Below are positions 32,365 to 42,041 of a DNA stretch of 64,000 nt, piece by piece. The first letter of the stretch is position 1. Each line of letters begins with the position of its first letter. Position numbers and translations under genes: made by a program. Source of the DNA: Chaetoceros tenuissimus (taxonomy: Eukaryota > Bacillariophyta > Thalassiosirophyceae > Chaetocerotales > Chaetocerotaceae). Where the stretch lies: NCBI GenBank assembly GCA_021927905.1, contig BLLK01000057.1:732114-796113 (forward strand). Direction: 5' to 3'. Below the pieces are notes generated by a model. The model was given only the letters and a program-made list of their open reading frames with translations. It was not told the DNA's origin and ran no database searches.

Positions 32365-32791
32365 TGTAGATAGTATATCGCTTAGATTATAATATTGTAT
32401 TTATGTTATGTCGAGAAGATTGAATTTCAGTGGTTTCTTTCGAACAATATATTGAGAGGGCAACTTGGCGGGCTGTTGACAAGAATAAATTTTGGCGCGG
32501 GGGTCAAAAACGAGAAGGAAAGTTGGGACTGGAGTGACAGCTCCTCGTCATTGGATCATCTTCTTTCCCTTTCCCTTTCTCTTCTCAGTTTTTTTCTATG
32601 CAAGCTTACTAAACTATTGACTACTTTGAATCTAATCGACCAAGCATCAACATCAACTACAACTACAACTCTACAACTACTGAGCTGATGTTCACTTTAG
32701 TTTAAACAATACTCACTCATGTAGATAAAAAGGGTTTGAAGAGACTTTTGATTTTCTAAGCCTCTAACCCTAACTCCAACTTCCTGTGCAA
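32365..32791. other. Intergenic upstream region
   Basis: Holds the upstream region of the minus-strand ankyrin-like gene and, at its right end, the leader of the LRR_5 pseudogene. A polypyrimidine stretch is at 32560-32595 and (CAACTA)n-like triplets at 32645-32680. A CTAACCCTAAC tract is at about 32764-32774. Confidence 0.4.
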
Positions 32792-33521
32792 ATGAGAGTC
32801 TCCATAGTAGATGGTCTCGTGACTCTGTTCTACGATGGACGATGGATCGAAGGAACTCTTCAATGATGAACTTCATCTTGAGTAGTAGTGGCTGAACCAT
32901 CATGAGCTTAGAAATGCTGATGATCTTCTTGAATCACTGAGTATATCCGATGAATGCAAGGTGTACCTTAGAGAGCGACTCTCTTGGCAACAGGTAATTA
33001 TTGGCGAAGGGGTCGTTGAAATTCCATTTGCTACTTTCGCACATTGCTTCAACATCAAGAGAGTCATCATGGCTGATACCATCATCAGGATTGAAGAATA
33101 TGCTTTTATTCATTGCAGGAGTCTTACATATATCAAATGGTCAACCAACTTAGAATTCCCACAGAATGTGGAACTTGCTCATGACGTTTTCACTAGAGCG
33201 AAATTCCTAGACAAATCTCCATTTCCAAACACTCGTACATCGTATGAAGAAAATTGTCAAGAAATACATGCCTGGATGAAAAACATCAACAATCACGAAG
33301 ACTATGCTTTGCACAGAGCATGCTCATCCTATCAGCCATTGAAAGAAGTAATCATGTCAATCACCGAAAAGAAAGGCTTGCAGGCATTCAAAGTGAAGAA
33401 TGAGATGGGCATTACTCCATCACAATACTTGAAGGAAAACCCGTACAGAGATATAAAGGAGAAGGACATCATAGAGAGCTATATTATGAAAATGATGGGT
33501 GAAAACATTGACATTGAATGA
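32792..33521 (+). pseudogene. LRR_5 family pseudogene with internal deletion
   Basis: ATG at 32792 begins MRVSIVDGLVTLFYDG. The frame is then shifted by a 7-bp tandem duplication (GATGGAC repeated near 32835-32848). In the restored register two adjacent TAG codons occur near 32881-32886. The frame continues ECKVYLRERLSWQQVIIGEG and LRR_5 repeats, but about 40 residues between NLEF and PQNVEL (the FLPPRC repeat) are deleted. The tail YALHRACSSYQPL...GITPSQYLKENPY is intact to the TGA. Three independent lesions make this a true pseudogene. Confidence 0.85.
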
Positions 33522-33809
33522 TTACTTCTTGATAATCTTTGTATTTTTATCAATAAGCTAAGTTAAGGCACCATAAGCACTACTTATTTTTTAGGATTGA
33601 ATGTGGCAACCCATGGGAGTACTATCACCAGTTCCCAACCAGAAGCCATCTACCGATGAGTAATACTAGCCACGACAACAACAATAAGCCAAACCTTGAA
33701 GGCGGCCACTAGCATTTGAGAAGAAGGAAGAAAGCTTGGCAATATATTCATATCTCACATCTATGCTATTAAAGTTGATTCATTTCGATATTGCCCGATA
33801 GCTAGATTG

Positions 33810-34124
33810 CTAGTTCTTGTTCTCTTTTGGCTTCTGTTTCTTTGGTACTTTTGGTGGAGACGGAGAAAGAATAGCAGTTTCAAAAGATTCATCGTGTTTA
33901 TCAAAGTCTGTTTCGAAATGAGGAGAAGATGTGGCCCTGTATCCTTTCATCATCTTTGGTGTGTGGAACATTTGCTTTGGTATATATTTTGCTGTTGCAG
34001 CTTCCTCTTCGCCATCCTTGGAAGTCGAAGAAGAGCTTGAGGACCTCATTTCTTGAATAGTACCGAGATGAAAGCTTGATTGAGGGAGACTATCAGTACC
34101 TTGTGATGTTTGATCTTTACTCAT
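33810..34124 (-). CDS. Small Ser/Pro/Lys-rich protein, 104 aa
   Basis: ATG at 34124 gives a hydrophilic, low-complexity protein: a polyserine run near residue 28-33, then MFHTPKMMKGY and a basic Pro/Lys tail (SPSPPKVPKKQKPKENK). No domain is recognised and it is probably disordered. The 20-bp tandem array at 34174-34253 lies 50 bp upstream of the start and could affect its promoter. Confidence 0.45.
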   Translation of the reverse strand: MSKDQTSQGTDSLPQSSFHLGTIQEMRSSSSSSTSKDGEEEAATAKYIPKQMFHTPKMMKGYRATSSPHFETDFDKHDESFETAILSPSPPKVPKKQKPKENKN

Positions 34125-34173
34125 GTTTATGTTAATTTGAATGTGAGATATGGAAAGAAGTATCGATACGACT

Positions 34174-34253
34174 CAAGCTTCGATAAGTTTGGACAAGCTT
34201 CGATAAGTTTGGACAAGCTTCGATAAGTTTGGACAAGCTTCGATAAGTTTGGA
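34174..34253. repeat. Four perfect 20-bp tandem repeats
   Basis: CAAGCTTCGATAAGTTTGGA is repeated exactly four times (34174, 34194, 34214, 34234). The array lies between the divergent flanks of two minus-strand genes, 50 bp upstream of the ATG at 34124. Perfect identity indicates recent expansion. Confidence 0.95.
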
Positions 34254-34440
34254 CTGATCTTCTAGAGGAAATGTTACTGAGAAAGACCTCTCTCTTGTTT
34301 ACTGTAAGACACTTTCTTGTAGAACAAATTGCTATTACGATTTATATTATGTACATATTTTGGAAATTAAGTATCTCGGTGCTCTCGTTACTGGAAATGT
34401 CTAATGCTTTCAATATCGCCTCGATGATCCTTTAGTCAGC

Positions 34441-34899
34441 CTATACTTTTTGAACTTTCTCTTTCTCGTTATCATCGTCTTTTTCTTGCTGTTCTCCGAT
34501 GCTTTCTTCCACTATCTTCACTCTGCCATTTGCAACATCAGCTTGATAATCATCATCGTCATCTTCGAATGGAAATGGATGCCAATCTACTTCATGACTT
34601 TCGGAATGATTGTCTGGGGGTTCTCCTAAATCTTCCATTGTATGCAACTGCTGCATATATGGATCGTCCATGTCAATGACAGGTAAATTCTCCAAATACA
34701 ATTCAATGTCCATGACTATTTCATTGGGTAGAATGTCAGGTAAGGAAGGAAGCAAGTTGTTTCTATCCTCTATGCGAGCAAGCGAAATCGCAATCAATTT
34801 CTTTGGATCGCCCATGTCCAAAATGTCCGGGAGAGGTAAATTCTTCAAACGCAATTTATTCGGAATGCAATTGACGTTATCTTTAGATGGGTTCGACAT
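34441..34899 (-). CDS. Acidic protein with LPDI repeats, 152 aa
   Basis: ATG at 34899. The first half has imperfect repeats LPLPDILDMGDP, LPSLPDILPNEI and LPVIDMDDP. The second half is strongly acidic (EDDDDD, EKDDDNEKEK). No membrane segment or known domain. A short disordered acidic protein, function unknown. Confidence 0.45.
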   Translation of the reverse strand: MSNPSKDNVNCIPNKLRLKNLPLPDILDMGDPKKLIAISLARIEDRNNLLPSLPDILPNEIVMDIELYLENLPVIDMDDPYMQQLHTMEDLGEPPDNHSESHEVDWHPFPFEDDDDDYQADVANGRVKIVEESIGEQQEKDDDNEKEKVQKV

Positions 34900-35274
34900 T
34901 TGGATTAGAATGAATTTGTTTTGTGAAATTGGAGGCTGGGAAATAATGAGCTTTGCATTGATGGCTCTTCTAAAACCAAACCACTTTCTCAGTCTATTTC
35001 AATCACTAGCTAAAAAAGCTTTTAAACTCTTATTTGACAGGCAACGACATCCCTTTCCAACACTCTTTATTTTACTTTCAATATCAATTCTTTCCCACAT
35101 AATTCAAAGTGGTTCCAAATTATTTTCAAAAGGAGGCGTGACAACTATGTCGTGCGACTTGTGACAACCACTCGTGCGGCATAAAAATTTCGAGACAGCA
35201 ACTTTGTATGTTCTTCCAATTCAAAATGTGAGTCATGAGAGCAGCAAGTAAATTCCATACTTGTTTCGTATTTC
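34900..35274. other. Intergenic
   Basis: No gene is supported; a long plus-strand frame here is the complement of the acidic ORF and then runs through non-coding DNA. Confidence 0.4.
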
Positions 35275-36600
35275 GTAACAGCTATTTATCTGCCAATTCC
35301 TTTTCCAACGAGTGTCAAATGCAAGGACTACAATAAGATAGAGGTTTGGCGCCACTCCATGAGTCCGCCACTTTATTGGAAGGCGCCAGATCAACAACAT
35401 ATAGAAAGGAATTCATCATTTTCATACCATCATAAATTTTCACATTTCTCTAAGTAAAGTGCATGCATAACAATGAACGACATATTTGGTTTAGATCAAA
35501 AGACATATAAATTGAAAGTGGTGAGTTCTTGCATCTTCTTATTATTCAATAACCTTTCCAAATAACAACTGAGATAGTAGCAATTTTTAGGCAAATCGTA
35601 ATAAAGCCAAAGAAGAAGGTCTTGTGAATTGCGGCGGTGATGACTCTGAGACTGAGCTGAAACTCTTCGTGCAAAAAGTAAACAATAACGCGAGTTATGG
35701 AGCAGGCAATGCAAGAAAGGAGGAAGGAAAAGTCGAGGCAAATGCTGAGGCAAAGGTCGAAGCAGGAAATGTTGAGGAGGATGCATCAAAGGTTGCTGCT
35801 CAAGGAAATCAAGCAGAGATTGAGGGGGATAATGAAGCCGATAATAGCACAAATGTTTCAGTCTTTATGAGAATTTGGACCCCTGCCACTGGGAATGAAA
35901 CAGCTATAGGGCCATTTTACGGAGCTTGGACAACCCTAAAGCCTAACGAAATTGTCACATGGATCATCAATAGTGGTAATGACAAAAAAGAAGAGCCGAG
36001 AGTCTTCCGTCTTGAATTCGAAAGTAAGGAAGAAATGGAGAGGTTCCAAGAGGATTACAAAATCATTCATGAATATTATATCAAAATGATTAATCTACCA
36101 AATGACAGAGAGGTTGAAAATACTAACGATGTATCCTTTGAAAGTGCTACTTCTGTTGCCTCTACAGATACTGCTCCCTTCCCAAACATTGAAGCTCAAG
36201 AACGTGCACAGCTTATACTTGCAAGTTACTCCACTAGTGAAGTCGAAGCCACAAGTGACGGGGGCTCAGTTGGTGGTGGATCCCATGGAAACGTCACTCC
36301 TGAACGTAGAGACCCTCTTTCTGTTGAAGATGCAACTAAAGAGGAGAACGGAGAGCTAGAGAAGATTACAGGAGCTCTAGCTGCCCTTCGTCATTAGATC
36401 TTGTCCTCAAACTTGAAGCACTATCAGCTTGGGATTGATGTACGCTGAAATCAATTTCAAATCCCTGTTCTACCTGGTATCAACTTGCTCAGAAAACAAA
36501 CCTCCAAAGAAAGAGACAAGCATCGTAATCATTACTGTAGTATAGTCTGTAAAAACGTACTTGTAAAAGCAGTTTTTCTTCTCATCTTTTTTACTGCCTT
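35275..36600 (+). repeat. Locus duplicated at 22.1 kb and 25.1 kb
   Basis: Upstream and 5' gene sequence 35275-35715 recurs at about 22125-22590. Exon 2 and 3' flank 35585-36600 recur at about 25100-26114. Each partial copy covers a different end of the locus. Divergence is only a few percent. Confidence 0.85.
35473..36397 (+). CDS. Unknown protein, intact copy of a three-copy family
   Basis: Two exons: 35473-35520 (MNDIFGLDQKTYKLKV) and 35591-36397, with a 70-nt intron (GTGAGT..ATTTTTAG), total 284 aa. The exon 2 frame has no ATG near its start, and the same exon-intron layout is preserved at 22320, which supports the model. Residues about 60-100 are a Glu/Ala-rich disordered stretch. Residues about 105-190 look globular (VSVFMRIWTPATGN...GPFYGAWTTLKPNEIVTWI, then RVFRLEFESKEEMERFQEDYK). 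The last part recalls the C-terminal strand-helix of PH-like Ran-binding domains, a weak resemblance only. The tail is Ser/Thr/Glu-rich. Flanks are shared with the copies at 22.1 and 25.1 kb. Confidence 0.75.
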
Positions 36601-37154
36601 TTATTGTAAAAGAAGGCACTACTATTAATATTGCTATCGAAATGGAAATTACCTCCAGCTTGGGAGAAGACTCGAGCTGAACAGCGTATTTGAGTGCGGG
36701 TGCATTTATCTGGGGCAGATCCTTAACATAGGATGCTTTTGCAGAACTGGTGAAAATGAGCCTTGTATTCAAAAAGAGGTAAAGGACAAGTGCTAGGGAA
36801 CTATTGTTATCGAAATAGAAAGAACAACAAACTTCACCCTATTTAAATGGCAAAGTTGACAACTAGTATTGAAGGGCATGACATAGATCGACAAATAGAA
36901 CTTGTTGCGGAAGAAAGTGGAATAGTACATACATGCGACTTTACACACATATCTCCTTGTAAAAGAGGATCAATTGAATGGCATATATTTCATTTTATTC
37001 CAATAGTCACGACAGAGTGGCTATGATGGTTAATATACTCAGAATACTACATAATCATCGAAGCTTTTAAATCATTATTTTATTGAATCATTACAACACA
37101 TCTGAAAATTATAAGATGTATAGATACCATCTCTCGAAATTCCCTCTTTCATGA
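36601..37154. other. Intergenic
   Basis: No coding signal; holds the 3' ends of two convergent genes. An AT-rich tract occupies about 37060-37090. Confidence 0.4.
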
Positions 37155-38216
37155 TCATTTGCCAGTATAATCTACTCTCACCATAATATCAGAGTCGAAC
37201 AAGGGTTCTCCATTTATCTTAACTGCCTCATCGGCGCCCGCGTCTTCTTCAAAACATACATGGCAACAGGATTGACTAGGTATCATTTTAACATCTTGAA
37301 TGGGTCCACATTCCTTGAATGCCTCTCTCACTTTCTGCTCGTCCACCTTTACATTGAAGGGGAAATCTCCGCAATAAATGGTCTTGCTGCCACTTGCTTT
37401 CTCAGAGCGATATGGTTTCAACCTCATTTTGCGGCTTTGAAAGTCAATTTCCTTTTGCTGTAAGCATCTCTTTGTAGCTTCTTCAGTTTCGAACATAACA
37501 TTGGCAGTAGTAATAATGTCTCCGTTTTTTTGTAGACTCAAGACCTTGGATAGACCATACTTCATGAATTCTTGCTCAAGCTCTGCTTTTGTAGCTTCAT
37601 AGGGAACATTTGTGACGTACACAGATCTTCTAACCTCTGATTCATCCTTTGGTCTGTTCTTTGTTTCACTCTCTGTCGACTTGCTAAGATGTTGGTCCTC
37701 TTCCATTATAGTTGCATTTGACAAATTCATTCTCTTATTGTTGCCTTCAGAAGTGTTGCTTTGTTCTACTTCCTCCTTCAAATTTGAGCTTTCTTGAATT
37801 GGTACATCATCGCTTTCATGATCAACCATAGTCGACTCGCTAAGATATTGGGCTTCTTCCATCACAGTTGCATTTGACAAATTCACTCTCTTATTGCCTT
37901 TAGAAGTATCGCTATGCTTTAGTTTTAGTTCGTTCTCATCCTCAACTCTACGCTTCAAATTAGAGCTTTGTACACAAATTTGTGCATCATCGCTTTCATG
38001 ATCAACCACCATTGATTTCAAAATTCGGAGTTTTCTTTTAAAATATGTTGCACCTACATTGATTTCTTTTACCAGCTGATTTACAAATACCTTCTCTGTC
38101 TCAAACTCTGGTTCCATGGGATTTTGTGATTGAAGTACAGCTGCTTGTTCCCCTACTTCTTGAAGAAGAGACATTGCTTTCCCAATCCTTTGTTTGAAGT
38201 CGTTGTTGCTTTCCAT
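37155..38216 (-). CDS. Two-RRM RNA-binding protein
   Basis: A 353-aa single-exon protein, ATG at 38216. Residues 1-75 are helical (coiled-coil-like). Residues about 75-190 contain an internal duplication: MVDHESDDAQICVQSSNLKR and MVDHESDDVPIQESSNLKE, each followed by SNTSEGNNKRMNLSNAT-like text. RRM1 is at about 197-270 (SVYVTNVPYEA; TANVMFET), and RRM2 at about 277-350 (TIYCGDFPF; CCHVCFEE). The RRM pair and the VRVDY ending match the gene at 13555 (TRVDYD), so they are paralogues. Probable nuclear RNA-binding role, inferred from the domains. Confidence 0.85.
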   Translation of the reverse strand: MESNNDFKQRIGKAMSLLQEVGEQAAVLQSQNPMEPEFETEKVFVNQLVKEINVGATYFKRKLRILKSMVVDHESDDAQICVQSSNLKRRVEDENELKLKHSDTSKGNKRVNLSNATVMEEAQYLSESTMVDHESDDVPIQESSNLKEEVEQSNTSEGNNKRMNLSNATIMEEDQHLSKSTESETKNRPKDESEVRRSVYVTNVPYEATKAELEQEFMKYGLSKVLSLQKNGDIITTANVMFETEEATKRCLQQKEIDFQSRKMRLKPYRSEKASGSKTIYCGDFPFNVKVDEQKVREAFKECGPIQDVKMIPSQSCCHVCFEEDAGADEAVKINGEPLFDSDIMVRVDYTGK

Positions 38217-38382
38217 CTTTTGGAGTATTTCTTTTTATGCTGCAATTGAATTTGGCCGTTAGGTTTGTGCAACAAGCAAATACAAAGAAGGAGCTTTGGC
38301 GGTTTGTTCATACTGTTTTTGAATCTACTTGACAGGGCTTATTAAGAGAGAAGGATTACACGACTGGACGTGAATATCAAAA

Positions 38383-38560
38383 ATGGCCTCTCATAAAAAA
38401 TAACTCTCATCTCTTCTTTTAAGAACACATCCTAACTGTTTTTCAAAGCATCTCTAATTTAATATGACTCAGAATAAAAAAACGCTTTCTCTCTCTAATG
38501 TAAGAGTGAGATACTCCGCCATTTTCTCTCTCTATGATAAAAAGAGAGATACTCCACTAT
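38383..38560 (+). promoter_or_regulatory. Repeated upstream module with ACTCC motif
   Basis: GGCCTCTCATAAAAA, AAGAACACATC, AAAGCATCT and repeated GAGATACTCC motifs (38508 and 38548) recur at 43515-43712. Both modules sit 90-130 bp upstream of an ATG (38649 and 43814) of unrelated protein type. The motif context is (T)CTCTC...GAGAGATACTCC, which can form short hairpins. Confidence 0.55.
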
Positions 38561-38780
38561 TTTCAGCAATGGAAACAAGGCGAGTAACATCGAGAAGTGT
38601 ATGTGATATGATACTATCATTTCTCGTTCAATTATAAAAGAAGTTACTATGGAAAATACAGCTTCTTCGAGTGATACAATGTCTGGTAGATATAGCAATG
38701 CCAATTTCAATTCTATTACTAGTTATGCTGCAGCTAGAACAACTTTGAGTCTCAGTATTAACCTCTACAACAATGATACC

Positions 38781-39085
38781 TCACAGGAGAGGGAAGAAGA
38801 GGATGACGATAGAAAACCAGCAGCTCGTCAAGATATGCAAGAATCTGTTCCGACAAATGGCCAAGTTATAACCATTGATGACTCATCTAAGGAGGGGGAA
38901 GAAGAAGTGGATGATGATAGAAAACCAGCAGCTCGTCAAGATATGCAAGAATCTGGACTGACAAACGGCCAAGCTATACCTATTGATGACTCATCGCAGG
39001 AGGGGGAAGAAGAAGAGGATGATGATAGAAAACCAGCAGCTCGTCAAGATATACAAGAATTTGGCAAAGCTATAAATTTTGATGA
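38781..39085 (+). repeat. Three in-frame repeats of about 102-108 bp
   Basis: Units begin at 38781, 38883 and 38991. Each encodes S-x-EGEEE-DDDRKPAARQDMQE and a following hydrophobic-acidic IDDSS motif. The second and third units are offset by exactly 108 bp and nearly identical. Confidence 0.85.
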
Positions 39086-39808
39086 AGTCGATGAAACTCC
39101 TGAGTCTCCTCCTCACCAAAGACCAAGATATTCCAATCATAGCACTAGGGCAAGATCTAGAGGTCAAACTCGACATCAAGAGCAAGTGATCCAAAGAGAG
39201 CAAGTAGTGAAGAGGTTATTGATTTGACAAACTCGCCAAAGAAACCATCGGCCGATAATCAAACTGAATGGGCTTGTACTAGATGTACTCTCCTTAATGC
39301 ACATTCTGACGATCTATGGATGCACAAAATGATTCACCAGTTCGAAAAACATGGTCTCCATATCCTTCCTTTCGTGATCAGCTTCCTAATCCGACATCTT
39401 CTTCATCAATGAGATTAACAACTAGGAATGTAGTCCATGTAGAGTCTTCAATGAGCAGAGGCACTCTTCTTCTTGGTGTCGCTAGTATTTCCAGAAATAA
39501 CAATAGCAGCAGGAACAGTAGAAGAATCAGTGATAGCTCTGTAAGAACAACAAGAAGTGTAAGGGGAAATCGTAATGATACCGATAGAGTTCAAGATAGT
39601 ACAATAGAGCCCAATCGATCTGAGCTGCCTGAATCTGTTTTACGATTGCGATTAGGAAGCCACTTACGTCTTTGTACTGTACTTGGACCTCGGCTTGTGC
39701 GAATCGATGGATTACTTTCACCATATCGAGCTGAACGATTACAAGAGCAAGGAATAGAAGTACATGAAATCAGACGTGAAATGAGATATGAGACACTTCT
39801 TCAATTGC

Positions 39809-39892
39809 CTGAATCTAGATCCACTGATCCTGAAGTTGTTCGATCATTGTCTGAATCTAGATCTACTGATCCTGAAGTTATTCGATCATTGC
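39809..39892 (+). repeat. Two 42-bp in-frame repeats
   Basis: 39809-39850 and 39851-39892 encode ESRSTDPEVVRSL and ESRSTDPEVIRSL; only a few bases differ. Confidence 0.85.
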
Positions 39893-40261
39893 CTTCATTC
39901 ACCATTAAAGATGTAGAGAAGGAAGTTCCAACAGACAGACGTCAGTGTTGTATTTGTTTGGGCGACTTTGAGAATGGACAAAGAAGAAAGACTTTGCAAT
40001 ATGGGCATGGATTTCATGAAGAATGTATTGATCCATGGTTGAACGAAAGTAGAAAATGTCCACTTTGTAAATCAGATGTAGAGGGAAGCATTTAGTTGTA
40101 CCAATCAAAGCTTATTTTCCATCTTACTCGCTCTTTACAAAGAGTTTTATGTTGTAGATATCTATTGAAGTCATGCCTGAAGCAAGATTTATAGAATAAA
40201 GATATTTATTATTCACTATTACTTAGAACTTTTGTAGGTTTCACTTTGTTCAGAATTAAAA

Positions 40262-40574
40262 GGAAGATTTCAAGCAAAAAGTAGGAGGAGAACATGCACG
40301 AGGTGAAGTATTGAAAGTTGATGATGAAGGACGTAATATTTTACAATTACTGCTTGATCCCGATCTTGAAGTTGTTAATGTTGAAGATAAAAATGCTGCA
40401 AAGAGACTGGATGTGTTGAAAGAACTTCAGAGATCACGTTTACTTCTCCCAAAGGTTGTTCAACAACATAACTTATTGCAGTTTGCCTGTTCCTACAATG
40501 AGATGTTTGAATTTCTGGTAGGATGGGATCCGGACACCTTGGATTATTCCTTTGATTCACTACATGGGAGGTAA
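40262..40574 (+). pseudogene. Ankyrin-like family fragment
   Basis: Open from KEDFKQKVGGEHARG through GRNILQLLLD, ERLDVLKELQRSRLLL-like text and FEFLVGWDPDTL to a stop. The same motifs appear in the intact protein at 31177-32364 (HRNTLRCLIEN, VFKELQKSGVLVK, FEFLVSCDPEAL). The start and the C-terminal half are missing. Confidence 0.7.
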
Positions 40575-40619
40575 AGACAATTCGATCCGTCTGCTCTTGA
40601 TGGCGTCATTTGTACCCCT

Positions 40620-40725
40620 AATCCAAACTGAGACTACCTTTGTATAAATCAAGAAAGATACTCCTTTGCACATTATGGAGCTTTGTAGATGGTACAAAAG
40701 TTACTGCTGATACAAAAACGACTGA
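40620..40725 (+). repeat. Dispersed 105-bp repeat
   Basis: CTGAGACTACCTTTG.ATAAATCAAGAAA and TAGATGGTACAAAAGTTACTGCTGATACAAA recur in order at 43202-43305. The second copy keeps a short open frame (NKSRNKLHCTILRFLDGTKVTADTNET) whose family is unknown. Confidence 0.7.
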
Positions 40726-40740
40726 TCGTACTCGACGGCG

Positions 40741-40950
40741 TGCTATCCAATGATTTGCTATTCAAGCATAGAAAATGAAATAGAGATATTGAAGTCTTTC
40801 ATGTGCCTTCTGCTGAAACCATTGGAGATAGAAACACCAAGGGTCTCTTCATGGCTTTGCATTAGCACCACACTCCTCATCGCGCTATGGGACCTTACGG
40901 TAGCATTCTAACTTCATTGAGGACAACAATCTTTTTCACTCATTCTCAAC
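40741..40950 (+). mobile_element. Ty1/copia RNase H tail relic
   Basis: Reads EVFHVPSAETIGDRNTKGLF, then MALH, stop, HHTPHRAMGPYGS. This is the typical end of a diatom copia polyprotein (a T..N.AD..TKGL..A-L-H..H....MG-Y pattern). It is oriented plus, is of a different lineage from the copia copies at 51-64 kb (which end YLTKNLPEKDF..I), and carries stops. Confidence 0.6.
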
Positions 40951-41465
40951 AATAACTGGTTCCATGTATTTCTACGTGTATATATTTTACATCAAAACTT
41001 TCTCCATATGTATTACTATCAATGTATGACTATCGTCATAGGGGAAGATGTTGGAGGGAAACTTTACTCTGTATTTTAGGTTAGGCTATTATGGTATGGT
41101 ATTAGCCCTTAACTGTCTTGTTGGATTGGGATTATCATTGGCATTCTTTTCTCTTTGGAAATCTCTGCAAAGATCTCTTCCGAAGGCATTTGACTTGCAT
41201 TGTAATGACTGTCCTCTCACAGTTTTTAATATATAGATCTTTGATTCAGCTGATTTTGATTCCTATTCAAATTAGAGATAAAAATAAAGAGGCAAGTGTC
41301 CTATCACAATAAACACTCCGTTTGGACAAAGTAGGACAGACGGACGGACGAAAAAGTATCTCAAATTGATGTCTCGTATATTTTTACCTAACCTATTGTT
41401 AGCTACATGGCGACATGATGTTACTTAATAATACAGCACTTCAGTAGATTTATATTCATTCCAAT
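40951..41465. other. Intergenic
   Basis: No supportable gene. The last 60 bases are the upstream region of the gene at 41466. Confidence 0.4.
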
Positions 41466-42041
41466 ATGTTCAGAAGAAGAGGAAATGTAAACGAAATAGC
41501 CGATGAAATGGCAAAGAATTGTAATGATGTATTAGGGAGTGACCAGGTGCAGTATTTTGGATCACTGGATAAGTTACTTCGTGCTGAGCGGGGCGTGAAA
41601 TATGTTGCCTTTATACACTGCTCCAGTTATCATTATACATTAATTTTAATTCTTGGTGCAGAATATCTAGTTTATAATCCTTCACCAGGTGAGAATGGAA
41701 GACAAGGGTATGGGCTAGTGAAAGATAATATGGCGGATAGAGTTTCATGGGATGATTTCGAGAAAATACTTGGCATCAGATATGTTTCAAAACGATATGC
41801 TTGCTTTCCGAAACAAACTGCAGGTACAAATTGTGCATCTTTCTGTTTGGCTATGTTCCAACTTTATTTTCTTGATATGTGTGTCGGAAGGAGTGAAGAA
41901 AAATTTCCTTTACTTCCCAACATTACAAAATTCCGTCTTGGAACTGATGTGCTTGTGGAGCAACTGGAAGAGGACTTTAGTAGAAGAGAGGAAGAGAGTA
42001 ACGAAGATTATAGTGATGTCGAAATTATTGATGTAAATTAA
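41466..42041 (+). CDS. Clan CE (Ulp1-like) cysteine protease-like protein
   Basis: A 191-aa single-exon protein, ATG at 41466. Residues are arranged in the clan CE order: His56 (SSYHYTLIL), Asn71 (LVYNPSPG, in the usual Asp position), Gln117 (FPKQTAGT) and Cys123 (TNCASFCLAM). Asn in the acid position is known in some clan CE enzymes. The protein is short for a full SENP and lacks the long N-terminal regulatory region. It ends in an acidic tail with a hydrophobic SIM-like stretch (SDVEIIDVN). Likely a deubiquitinase or deSUMOylase-like protein; activity is inferred from residue order only. It lies 1.4 kb from the broken RING gene. Confidence 0.55.
   Translation: MFRRRGNVNEIADEMAKNCNDVLGSDQVQYFGSLDKLLRAERGVKYVAFIHCSSYHYTLILILGAEYLVYNPSPGENGRQGYGLVKDNMADRVSWDDFEKILGIRYVSKRYACFPKQTAGTNCASFCLAMFQLYFLDMCVGRSEEKFPLLPNITKFRLGTDVLVEQLEEDFSRREEESNEDYSDVEIIDVN

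Larger units (their letters stand above)
38649..40095 (+). pseudogene. Broken RING-H2 / NZF / SIM-repeat ubiquitin ligase-like gene
   Basis: ATG at 38649 opens an N-terminal segment with three acidic repeats. After a frame change near 39210 the next frame reads EEVIDLTNSPKK and a RanBP2/NZF-type finger start (TEWACTRCTLLNA). A second frame change near 39310 leads to a frame ending in a RING-H2 at 39945-40070: CCICLGDFE...LQYGHGFHEECIDPWL...CPLC. The third zinc ligand is Tyr (LQYGH for the usual Cys), so the RING itself is damaged. The intact ancestor would be an E3 ligase with SUMO-interaction-like motifs (VITIDD, AIPIDD, VIDLT), reminiscent of SUMO-targeted ubiquitin ligases; this is inference. 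A 14-residue tandem duplication (SESRSTDPEVVRSL) precedes the RING. Confidence 0.75.
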
